Notes under the pieces: generated by a model | The model's input: the letters and a program-made list of their open reading frames with translations, nothing else | Database searches by the model: none | What the model was told of the DNA's origin: nothing | Translations under genes and position numbers: made by a program | Assembly (NCBI RefSeq): GCF_022768985.1 | Contig: NZ_JALEKL010000001.1 | Location: 82,288-146,287 of the forward strand | Direction of reading: 5' to 3' | Origin: Methanosphaera sp. | Lineage (GTDB): Archaea > Methanobacteriota > Methanobacteria > Methanobacteriales > Methanobacteriaceae | DNA length: 64,000 nt | In this document: in pieces, positions 1-7,917 of the stretch | Position numbering within the stretch: the first letter of the stretch is position 1 | Layout: each line of letters begins with the position of its first letter

Positions 1-1
1 T

Positions 2-136
2 ACAATATCAGAGGTAAGTGAGGCAATGGATGAGGCTAGTGAAAGACTAATAAATTTAATAGCATCTGCAATTAAGAAAACTGACACAGACTATGTATGT
101 GAATGTCAAAGCATACTAGATGATGCAATAATCTAA
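2..136 (+). CDS. 3' end of a methylthioadenosine phosphorylase-like gene (partial)
   Basis: Only the last 44 codons are inside the window. The reading frame ends with the residues CECQSILDDAII, exactly as in the complete phosphorylase gene that follows at 265-1026, and 33 bases (97-129 and 987-1019) are identical between the two ends. The preceding residues also align (SEAMDEASERLINLI against TETMKLCSENLLQLL). It is therefore the tail of a tandem paralog in the same purine nucleoside phosphorylase family. Whether the 5' part is intact cannot be seen. The spacer to the next gene is about 130 bp and AT-rich, so the second copy may have its own promoter. Confidence 0.8.
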   Translation, partial: TISEVSEAMDEASERLINLIASAIKKTDTDYVCECQSILDDAII

Positions 137-264
137 ATTAAAGTTAATTTAAAATATTACACAAATAATTGACTAATATAAAATTAGATCTGATAAAACT
201 ATAAAAGAAATTAAATTATAAAATAATTATCAGATATTAAACTAATTTAACAGTGGTGAATAAT

Positions 265-1026
265 ATGATAGGAATTATAGGTGGAACAGGTACAGATTCA
301 TTACTTGACACATACGATGTAGTTGAAAGAAAAACCATAGATACAAAGTATGGCACATCACCTGAAATATCAATAATAGAAATGGGATCAAAACAGGTAG
401 CATACATGCCACGACACAGTAAAGGACATAGTATGCCACCACATAAGATAAACTACCGTGCAAACATAGAAGCACTAGATATGATCGGAGTAAATAAGGT
501 ATTTGCAACAAATGCAGTAGGATCACTAGATACAAACATTATACCGGGTGATATTCTAATTGCTGATAACTTCATAGACTTTACACATGGACGAAATAAC
601 ACATTCTTTGATGAGGAAGTTGTACATATTGACTGTACCATGCCATTTTGTAAAGATTTACGTAGCAATCTTATAAGTTGTGGTGATGTACATCCATATG
701 GTGTATATATTGTAATTGATGGACCAAGATTTGAAACAAAAGCAGAAATTGACTTCTACAGACTAATTGGTGGAAAAGTTGTAGGAATGACATTATGTCC
801 TGAAATTGTACTTGCACGTGAAAAACAGATGTGTTATGCAAGTATTTGTGCAGTAACAGATGATACAGCAGCAACAACAGAAGATAAGCTTACAATGACA
901 GAAATTACTGAGACAATGAAGTTGTGTAGTGAAAATTTACTTCAATTACTAACAAAAACAATTGAAAAAACAGATGAAAAATTTAAATGTGAATGTCAAA
1001 GCATACTAGATGATGCAATTATTTAA
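265..1026 (+). CDS. mtnP: S-methyl-5'-thioadenosine/thioinosine phosphorylase family
   Basis: About 253 residues, full length for the MTAP/PNP-II family. It would cleave methylthioadenosine (or, as reported for methanogen relatives, methylthioinosine) with phosphate in the methionine/purine salvage pathway of the cytoplasm. Visible family marks: the phosphate-site start IGIIGGTGTD (residues 2-11), NAVGSL near residue 83, GPRFETKAE near 153, and VTDD with Asp at about 199-200 in the purine site. I start it at the ATG at 265 because GGTGA at 255-259 sits six bases before it; the GTG at 253 would bury that ribosome site. It is the second copy of a tandem pair. Exact base specificity (adenine or hypoxanthine) cannot be read from the sequence. 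Confidence 0.88.
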   Translation: MIGIIGGTGTDSLLDTYDVVERKTIDTKYGTSPEISIIEMGSKQVAYMPRHSKGHSMPPHKINYRANIEALDMIGVNKVFATNAVGSLDTNIIPGDILIADNFIDFTHGRNNTFFDEEVVHIDCTMPFCKDLRSNLISCGDVHPYGVYIVIDGPRFETKAEIDFYRLIGGKVVGMTLCPEIVLAREKQMCYASICAVTDDTAATTEDKLTMTEITETMKLCSENLLQLLTKTIEKTDEKFKCECQSILDDAII

Positions 1027-1086
1027 TATAATATATACTACAAAACTTTAAATACTAACTATAAAATTTATAATGGGTGAGGTTAG

Positions 1087-2004
1087 ATGACTGATGAAAT
1101 TATAAAAGAAATTAAACAATTAAAAGAAGATAAAAATGCCATAATACTGGCACATAACTATCAACCAAAAGAAATACAGGAAGTAGCTGATTTTATTGGT
1201 GATTCACTTGAACTTTGTCTTAAAGCAAGTGAAATAGATGATAGTGATATAATAGTATTTTGTGGTGTTAACTTTATGGCAGAAACAGCTGCTATAATAT
1301 GTCCAGATAAAAAAGTACTACTACCAGATAACAGGGCAAACTGTCAAATGGCAGATATGGTTTCACTAGAAGAACTAAAACAGGCAAAAGAGGAAAATCC
1401 AGACTGTGAAGTTGTATTATATGTAAATAGTCGTGCTGAAACAAAAAGTGAAGCAGACATAGTATGTACATCAGCAAATGCAGCAAAAGTAGTATCAAGT
1501 TTAAATTCAGATAATTTCATCTTTGCTCCAGATCACAACCTCGGAGTATATTCTGCAAAAGCAGCAGGTAAAGATGCAATAATTGTACCAGAAGATGGAC
1601 ATTGTTATGTACATACAATGTTTAAACCAGAAGATATTGAAAATGCTCGTCGTGAATATCCTGATGCAAAAATTGTAGTACATCCTGAATGTAATGAAGA
1701 TATAAAAGAACTTGCAGATTATGTTGAAAGTACAGGTGGAATGGTAAGACTTGCAAAAGATCCAGAAATAAAACAGCTTGTAATTGGTACAGAAATAGAC
1801 CTTGTAACACGACTTAAACGTGAAAATCCAGATAAGGAATTTATACCACTTAGAGCTGATGCATTCTGTCTTACAATGAAACTTATAACACTTGAAAAAA
1901 TACGAGATGCACTGCTTGAGGAAAAATTCCTTATAACAGTAGATGAAGATATTGCAGCAAAAGCACGTATTGGAATTGAACGTATGCTTAACTTATCAAA
2001 ATAG
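1087..2004 (+). CDS. nadA: quinolinate synthase NadA
   Basis: 305 residues, the length typical of archaeal NadA. The enzyme condenses iminoaspartate with dihydroxyacetone phosphate to quinolinate in NAD synthesis, using one oxygen-sensitive 4Fe-4S cluster. Seen here: LAHNYQ near residue 20, GVNFMAET, GHCYVH, VHPEC, and GTEIDLVTRL. Three widely spaced cysteines at about 86, 173 and 261 have the spacing of the cluster ligands in characterised archaeal NadA. A strong ribosome site (GGGTGAGG) precedes the ATG. NadB/aspartate dehydrogenase and NadC are not next to it. It follows the phosphorylase gene by 60 bp in the same direction, so the two may be co-transcribed. Confidence 0.95.
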   Translation: MTDEIIKEIKQLKEDKNAIILAHNYQPKEIQEVADFIGDSLELCLKASEIDDSDIIVFCGVNFMAETAAIICPDKKVLLPDNRANCQMADMVSLEELKQAKEENPDCEVVLYVNSRAETKSEADIVCTSANAAKVVSSLNSDNFIFAPDHNLGVYSAKAAGKDAIIVPEDGHCYVHTMFKPEDIENARREYPDAKIVVHPECNEDIKELADYVESTGGMVRLAKDPEIKQLVIGTEIDLVTRLKRENPDKEFIPLRADAFCLTMKLITLEKIRDALLEEKFLITVDEDIAAKARIGIERMLNLSK

Positions 2005-2024
2005 GATTTTTTTTAATTTAATAT

Positions 2025-2056
2025 TAACCTCCCAAAACTTTTTTTATTTTTTTTTA
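2025..2056 (+). terminator. TAACCTCC element plus poly-T downstream of nadA
   Basis: Twenty bases after the nadA stop the octamer TAACCTCC (2025-2032) is followed by two long T runs. U-rich tracts end transcription in archaea. The same octamer recurs after four other genes in this window (19256, 46305, 49387 on the minus strand, 62559), so I read it as part of a 3'-end signal. No clear hairpin precedes it. Confidence 0.5.
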
Positions 2057-2162
2057 CTCTTTTTGTTTTATTGTTTTAAAAAACTTAAAATATTTATATT
2101 ATTTTAGAAATAGAATTATTAATTAAAAAAAATATAATCATGGGGTTGGTGATTTAATTTTT

Positions 2163-3221
2163 ATGGATTTTAGAAAATTAATAAAAGATAAGTCTGCCAT
2201 TTTTGGAGTTTTGCTTATTGTCATTGCAGCTTTTATTCTTATGACAGATTTTCTTGATAGCTTTGTTACATCACTTCTTTGGCCTCTTCTTGAGGGGTCA
2301 TCTGAGGGTAAGACTGTGATGTTTCTAACACTTCTTGGTAGTGTTTTTATTATCATACCAATACTTCAAAATAGTGATAGATTTAATGCTAAATTTAATA
2401 AAAGTGGCAATTATTATTTTAAGTATATTGCATATTTGATTGTTATAATGTTTATATGTGCACTTTTTGGTCTTTTTATTGAGATTTTAATTAGAAATAG
2501 TTATGGTGTGTCATATTTTACAATTCTTACATCAATGAAGGATACAACAAGTACTACAAGTCCTATGCATTCTCATCTTTATAAGTCTGTTTTAGGTTAT
2601 GTTGCATCTGCATTTGTACCATCCCATATTAATACTGCAACATCAATTCTACGATATAGCTTGCCTTATAGTTTGGTTGTTATACCTGTTGTGGTTATAT
2701 CATATATTCTTGGTGTTGTTGCAATTTCAAAAATTGGCAGGTTTTCACGTTATATTGCATCTGTTGCATTGATTGTTATGATTATTGGTCTTTTTGATGG
2801 TGGTATTTATTCTCAGCCATTTCTTATTGGTATTTTTGCAATGCTGATAATTTACTTTATGGGTGGAAATTTCAATTATGTTAAATTTATTAACCCTGTT
2901 GTTATTATGGGATTTATCCTGCTTCTTGGTGTGATAATTGAAGTTGGTGGTAGTGATCCTGTTGATCATACATTAACTGTTATTAATCAGACACAAGATG
3001 TTGATATGTCAGGTTTAAATGTAACATGTGTCATACATGATGGTGATAAGACAATTTATACAATTAATTCAACAAAGTCTGATAAGGAAATTATTCAGGA
3101 AGTTTTCAAGTTATATGAGGGAAAATGTGATTTGACATTTATGACGTGGGATTTTTATAGTTATCTTGAAAATCCTACTATGAAACAAAGACAGATTCAA
3201 AAGTATGGCTATGAATTATAG
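2163..3221 (+). CDS. polytopic membrane protein of unknown function
   Basis: 352 residues. I do not recognise the family. About seven to eight hydrophobic segments lie between residues 15 and 265, including a stretch with Met/Gly-rich FAMLIIYFMGGNF around 220-235. The last 80 residues are soluble and look like a small alpha/beta domain (VTCVIHDGDKTIYTINSTK). The start is the ATG at 2163 with GGTGAT about ten bases upstream. Its final 16 codons are copied exactly at 6610-6659, beyond the restriction gene, so the gene's 3' end is the insertion target of that islet. The second copy also ends in-frame (YEL then TGA), so the host gene kept its coding sequence. Confidence 0.75.
   Translation: MDFRKLIKDKSAIFGVLLIVIAAFILMTDFLDSFVTSLLWPLLEGSSEGKTVMFLTLLGSVFIIIPILQNSDRFNAKFNKSGNYYFKYIAYLIVIMFICALFGLFIEILIRNSYGVSYFTILTSMKDTTSTTSPMHSHLYKSVLGYVASAFVPSHINTATSILRYSLPYSLVVIPVVVISYILGVVAISKIGRFSRYIASVALIVMIIGLFDGGIYSQPFLIGIFAMLIIYFMGGNFNYVKFINPVVIMGFILLLGVIIEVGGSDPVDHTLTVINQTQDVDMSGLNVTCVIHDGDKTIYTINSTKSDKEIIQEVFKLYEGKCDLTFMTWDFYSYLENPTMKQRQIQKYGYEL
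3170..3219 (+). repeat. 50-bp direct repeat, left copy (target duplication of the restriction islet)
   Basis: The bases 3170-3219, coding for the C-terminal residues PTMKQRQIQKYGYEL of the membrane protein, recur without mismatch at 6610-6659 in the same orientation, 3440 bp apart. The two copies exactly bracket the type IIG restriction gene. This is seen directly; that it marks the insertion event is inference. Confidence 0.95.
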
Positions 3222-3375
3222 ATGATTATCCGCCCCACATTCTTTTTTCCTATTTTTTTTCATGATATTGCTCTTTTTAAAATTCGATTATTTCTTTCCT
3301 TAATCAAGTACTAATATATATTTCAAGAAATACAAAGTATGACTAAAAAACTAACTTTTTTGAGAATTGAATAAA

Positions 3376-6300
3376 ATGTGTGTTGGAACTATAAAAAATC
3401 ATATTTTTGATGATAAACTAATAGAAGAATACTTGGAAGATTATGAGGATAATTTAATAATTACAGAAGAAATTGAAAATGCTATACAAAAATGGTTAAA
3501 AAAATTAAATAATAAAGAACTCATAAATGAAGAAAATAATTATCCTAAATTTTATGAAATTATTTTGCATCAAATTCTTGGTTATACTTCTGATGATTAT
3601 ATAACTGAAGGAACTCAAAGTGATAGGCAGCGTCCTGATATAATATTTAAAAAAGATAATGAAGATTATGTTGTTTGTGAATTAAAAGGGTCAAAAACTG
3701 ATATTGAGAAGAGATACAATGGAAAACGGAGTGCAATTGATCAGGTGACAATTTATGCAAATAAAAATGAAGAAATTAAATGGTCTTTTGTATCAAATTA
3801 TAATGAATTTAGATTAATTTATGCATCTGCTACAGAAAAGTATATTTCATTTGATTTTGAATGTCTAACAGATCCACATAATCTTAAAATATTTTTACTT
3901 ATTTTTAGTAAATTTTCTTTAATTGATAAAAAAATACCAGAAACACTTTTAAAAGAGACAAAAGTTATTCAGGAAAAATTTGAAGATAAGTTTTATGAAT
4001 TATTTAGTGAAACAAGATTAATGATTATTAGAGAATTAGAATATTTCAATGCAAATTCTGAAGAATTTTCTCTCTCTTTAAATGATAAAATTTATTACGC
4101 ACAATTAATTTTAAATAGATATTTATTCATATGTTTTGCAGAAGACTTAAAAATTCTGGATCCATTTCTTACAACTGAAACTCTAATTAATCCTTTATCC
4201 AGAAGAACTATAAGTAAAAATAAATTGTGGAAGGAACTTAATGAGTTATTTGAAACTATATATGAGGGAAACGAATACAGAAATATAAGTGAGTTTGGTG
4301 GAGTTCTTTTTGAAGAAAAGTTAGTAAATAAATTAAATATTAGAGATTTAGTAAGGGATCAGGAAGAATTTTTTGAAGGTTGTTATAAAAATCATGGTTT
4401 TCAATATGATAATGTTGAAGTGAAAAAATATAAAGATTTAAATCCTATTTTTAAAAATTTACTTATAATTTCATCTTTTGATTTTGAATCTGAACTTGAT
4501 GTAAACATACTTGGACATATTTTTGAAAGTAGTCTTAAAGATATTGATGAACTTAAAAAAAATTTAGAAAAAGAAAATGATATACAAACTTCAAATGGAA
4601 TTTATTATACTTCAGAATATGTTACTGATTATATGTGTAAAAATGCAATAGTATCTCAACTTAGTAAAAGTGGAAATGCTCAAAGTATAGATGAATTAAT
4701 TGATGAATATAAAGAATCTGGAGAATTGGATTTATTAGATGAAAAATTAAAGAATATTAAAATTTTAGATCCAGCATGTGGAAGTGGTGCATTTCTTAAT
4801 AAATCAGTAGATGTACTTTTTAAGATTCATGAAGTTCTACATAGAAATAAATTTGAGAATGATATGACTTTATATCGTCATTTTGATAATTTAGAAAATC
4901 GTAAGGCTATTGTTAAAAATAACATATATGGTGTTGATCTTAATAGAGAGTCAGTTGAATTAACTAAATTATCTTTATTTCTTAAGTTAGCTACTTCTTT
5001 TAAATTAGAAAAAGGATTTAAGTTACCTAATTTGGATAATAATATAAAATGTGGTAATTCTTTAATAAGTGATAAAAATATTGTTGGAAATAATGCTTTT
5101 AATTGGGAGAAAGAATTTGATGAAATTATAAATGATGGTGGTTTTGATGTTGTAATTGGAAATCCTCCTTATATAAAAGCTGGTTTAAAAGATGAAGAAT
5201 ATCAAAAACAACGAGCATATTTAAATACTTCTACTGAATATGTAACTTTAAAAGAAAAATGGGATTATTATGTGGCTTTTATAGAAAAGGGTCTTCATTT
5301 ATTAAAAGAAAGAGGAGAACTTTCTTTCTTAATATCTGATTCATATGCTTTATCTGAATTTTCAGAAGAATCAAAAAAATATATATTTGATAATTTTCAT
5401 TTTAAAAAAATAGATTTTTTTCCAAATATTAAATTATTTAAAAATGCCAATGTTAAAAATATTATTTTAACAGTTGATGATAAAAAATCAGATAATCTTC
5501 CTACTGAAAGAATTTTACATGATTGTGAATTTGATAATATGATCAAATTAGAAAATACAACAGATCCTCAAAAGATATTTAGATTTGAAGATTATGAATT
5601 AGATAAGTTTTCAAAAAATTCAAAGTTATTATCGGAAATTTGTTTAGTTACTAAAGGTTTACAACCTCATAGTAGTAATAGTTATAATTTAAAATTTAAA
5701 AAAGATGATGTATTATCAGAAGTTCAAGATGAAATATATAATAAACCTTATGTTGAAAATAAAGATTTAAGACCTTATGGAATTAATAAAATCAGATATT
5801 TAGAGTGGGGAACAGAAAGAGTTCCAGATAACATATATAGAAAAACATTTCCTGAATTATATATTAATCCTAAATTAATTGTTGGAAAAATTGGTAAAAA
5901 TTATATTTATGATGAAGAAAAGATGATTTGTAATGATTCATGTTATGTACTAACTTTACATCATTATCTTAAAGGAGTTGAAAATAGAAGTATTAATAAG
6001 GCAAGAAATAATTTTTCTAATCCAAACAAAAGAAGTCTTGAAGAATTAGAATTAATTTCAATGCAATTTAATTTAAAATATATATTAGCTATTTTAAATT
6101 CTAAATTCATGAGAAAGTATTTGAATTTAACATCGCATGCTGTTATTAAGGATAGTAAGTATGTTAATGATTTGAAATATTTGCCTATAAAAGAAATTTC
6201 ATTAGATGATCAAGAAGTCTTTGTTGATTTAGTTGATAATATCATGTTATTTACTGCAGATTTTATTAAAGAACAAAATTCTTTTATAAAATGGTTAAAT

Positions 6301-6594
6301 AATTATTATAATACTAATATTAACTTAGATACAAATTCTTCTTTAAAAAAATATTATAATTTAGATTTTAATGAATTTTTTAAAAAAATAAAAAATAAAA
6401 CCAAAATTAAGAATAGAGAAGATACTGAATTATTAGAAAATGAATTTACTAAAAGTTTAAGTAAGCTTAATAGTCTTAAAAATAAAATTATTAAACTAAG
6501 TGATGAAATTGATGATAATGTATTTGAATTATACGAATTATCTGATGAAGATAAAAAATCAATTAAAGAGACATATAAACAGGAAATAATCTAA
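3376..6594 (+). CDS. type IIG restriction-modification enzyme (Eco57I/MmeI-like)
   Basis: About 1072 residues in one chain combining nuclease, N6-adenine methyltransferase and target recognition. Seen: a PD-(D/E)xK-type nuclease site near residues 85-105 (RPDIIF then CELKG), methyltransferase motif I DPACGSGAF near residue 465, catalytic NPPY near 595, and a C-terminal recognition/coiled-coil region ending in a Lys/Asp/Glu-rich helix. It would cut unmodified foreign DNA at an asymmetric site and methylate adenine on the host. The start is uncertain: ATG at 3376 or TTG at 3367, without a strong ribosome site. The gene stands alone between perfect 50-bp repeats and has no integrase, so it looks horizontally acquired. 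A BREX PglX role is less likely because no other BREX gene is nearby. Confidence 0.9.
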   Translation: MCVGTIKNHIFDDKLIEEYLEDYEDNLIITEEIENAIQKWLKKLNNKELINEENNYPKFYEIILHQILGYTSDDYITEGTQSDRQRPDIIFKKDNEDYVVCELKGSKTDIEKRYNGKRSAIDQVTIYANKNEEIKWSFVSNYNEFRLIYASATEKYISFDFECLTDPHNLKIFLLIFSKFSLIDKKIPETLLKETKVIQEKFEDKFYELFSETRLMIIRELEYFNANSEEFSLSLNDKIYYAQLILNRYLFICFAEDLKILDPFLTTETLINPLSRRTISKNKLWKELNELFETIYEGNEYRNISEFGGVLFEEKLVNKLNIRDLVRDQEEFFEGCYKNHGFQYDNVEVKKYKDLNPIFKNLLIISSFDFESELDVNILGHIFESSLKDIDELKKNLEKENDIQTSNGIYYTSEYVTDYMCKNAIVSQLSKSGNAQSIDELIDEYKESGELDLLDEKLKNIKILDPACGSGAFLNKSVDVLFKIHEVLHRNKFENDMTLYRHFDNLENRKAIVKNNIYGVDLNRESVELTKLSLFLKLATSFKLEKGFKLPNLDNNIKCGNSLISDKNIVGNNAFNWEKEFDEIINDGGFDVVIGNPPYIKAGLKDEEYQKQRAYLNTSTEYVTLKEKWDYYVAFIEKGLHLLKERGELSFLISDSYALSEFSEESKKYIFDNFHFKKIDFFPNIKLFKNANVKNIILTVDDKKSDNLPTERILHDCEFDNMIKLENTTDPQKIFRFEDYELDKFSKNSKLLSEICLVTKGLQPHSSNSYNLKFKKDDVLSEVQDEIYNKPYVENKDLRPYGINKIRYLEWGTERVPDNIYRKTFPELYINPKLIVGKIGKNYIYDEEKMICNDSCYVLTLHHYLKGVENRSINKARNNFSNPNKRSLEELELISMQFNLKYILAILNSKFMRKYLNLTSHAVIKDSKYVNDLKYLPIKEISLDDQEVFVDLVDNIMLFTADFIKEQNSFIKWLNNYYNTNINLDTNSSLKKYYNLDFNEFFKKIKNKTKIKNREDTELLENEFTKSLSKLNSLKNKIIKLSDEIDDNVFELYELSDEDKKSIKETYKQEII

Positions 6595-6609
6595 GAATTT
6601 CATCTAATC

Positions 6610-6659
6610 AAATCCTACTATGAAACAAAGACAGATTCAAAAGTATGGCTATGAATTAT
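6610..6659 (+). repeat. 50-bp direct repeat, right copy
   Basis: Exact copy of 3170-3219. It starts 16 bp after the restriction gene stop and would end the membrane protein frame with YEL and a TGA stop. It is followed by a pyrimidine-rich run and poly-T (6680-6702), which probably is the original 3' flank and terminator of the membrane protein gene. Confidence 0.95.
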
Positions 6660-7318
6660 GATGAGATTCTACATTTCAATCTCCTTTTTTTATCTTTTTT
6701 TAAAAGTTACATCTATATCATATTTTAATATTATTTCATAATTTGTGGTTGGTTGATTTATTTTATTTTTATATTTTATTATTTGATGTGTTTTATCATG
6801 TTTTTATATAATTTTTAATTGTTTTGTTGTTTATTTTATGTAGTTGTTGAGTGGTTTTTTTTGATTTTTTCTGGTGGTGTATTTTCATATCCTATTTTTT
6901 TGTGAATTTTTTTCTTTACTATTTTCACATATTTTAGTGATTTTCTAAATATTAACCTTTTAAAATAAAAAATAAAGTTTAATTTAACTATTTTTTAAGT
7001 AATTTTAATTTTTTTTCTTTTAAATAGGTATTTTTAATAAAAAAAGAAGTATTTACCTATAAAAATTATTAATTTCATGTTTAATTAATTTTAAAGTAAA
7101 GTTTAGTTAAATTTAGATAAAAAATTTAATTTAATATATTAATTTCAAATTTAAAAGAGTTTTATATCAATAATTTAATTAAAAAGAAATAATAGGTCTT
7201 AATTTTTAAAATAAGGTTTATAAACTCGGGGGGGGGGGTAAAAGCCATGTTAAATTTAAAAAAGATAAAAAAAGAAAAAGTAGTGTATTTTTTAATTTTA
7301 AAATTTACTATTGAAAAA
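6660..7318. other. non-coding AT-rich stretch with a G11 tract
   Basis: No plausible gene on either strand. It begins with the likely terminator of the displaced membrane protein gene, continues as T-rich then A-rich low-complexity DNA, and holds the eleven-G run at 7228-7238 about 85 bp beyond the 3' end of the histone gene. Confidence 0.6.
7228..7238. repeat. G11 homopolymer tract
   Basis: Eleven consecutive G in otherwise very AT-rich non-coding DNA. On the minus strand it is a C11 run in the 3' flank of the histone gene. Shorter G7 runs occur at 9721-9727, 13270-13276 and 47858-47864, all outside genes. Confidence 0.9.
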
Positions 7319-7321
7319 GGC

Positions 7322-7519
7322 TTATAAAGCAAGTTCTATGTCGCTAGCTTTCACTGTTTTTCTTCCAGCATGTTTTGTTAAAGCTACAGCGTCTTCACTT
7401 ATTTTTTCTCCAATTTCTTCAAGTATTTTTTTTAATTCTACTTTAGCATCTTCACTTACTCTTACAGCACCTGCATTTTTGATTATTCTTCCAACTGGTG
7501 CGATTGGTAATTCTGACAT
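7322..7519 (-). CDS. archaeal histone (HMf-like)
   Basis: 65 residues forming one histone fold. The start [17 protein letters not shown] and the end [16 protein letters not shown] are hallmark archaeal histone sequence. It dimerises, wraps DNA and builds chromatin-like fibres. The Arg of RIIK and the RKT loop near the C-terminus are the expected DNA contacts. The chain stops right after DIELAL, so it lacks the short basic RRFKK-type tail usual in Methanobacteriales HMf proteins. A very good ribosome site (AAGGAGG) lies 5' of the ATG, and a strong TATA box about 40-50 bp upstream suggests high expression as a single-gene unit. Confidence 0.95.
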   Translation of the reverse strand: MSELPIAPVGRIIKNAGAVRVSEDAKVELKKILEEIGEKISEDAVALTKHAGRKTVKASDIELAL

Positions 7520-7555
7520 AAATTATTATCCTCCTTAAAATTTCTTATTATATCT

Positions 7556-7571
7556 ATAATATATAAAAGCT
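7556..7571 (-). promoter_or_regulatory. histone promoter (TATA box)
   Basis: Read on the minus strand the sequence GCTTTTATATATTATAG lies 37-52 bp before the histone start, a good BRE/TATA arrangement. Transcription would start around 7530-7535, giving a short leader that carries the GGAGG site. The remaining DNA up to 7917 is AT-rich with no gene visible; it should also hold the promoter for the divergent glycosyltransferase gene. Confidence 0.6.
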
Positions 7572-7917
7572 ATAATATATATTTAATTGAATAATTTTGT
7601 TTTTATTTTGAAATTAATTAATATTTTTTTTTATTTTAAAATAAAAAGTTTTAATTAAATTATAATTAACTTTTAAATTCTTTCATAATCTTTTTTAATA
7701 AAATACAACTTTATTATTTTTATTTAAGCTTTTATATTTAATATTTTACTATAAATTTATATTTTTAAACATTATACTTTTGTTTTCATAAAAAAAGTAT
7801 TAATTGTAAATATTAATATTTTATAATTAAAAATAACATACTTATAAATTAGATAAACAAATTAAAAAACAAAAAGATATATTTCATTTCTTATTTTTCT
7901 TTATGGGTGATTTAACA

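Noticed and set aside
3376..6594. BREX PglX interpretation of the methylase
   Set aside because: No PglZ, BrxA/B/C or BrxL genes nearby, and an N-terminal nuclease-like PD-ELK site favours a type IIG enzyme.
7311..7538. 75-codon plus-strand frame over the histone gene
   Set aside because: Exact antisense shadow of a clear histone; no ribosome site.
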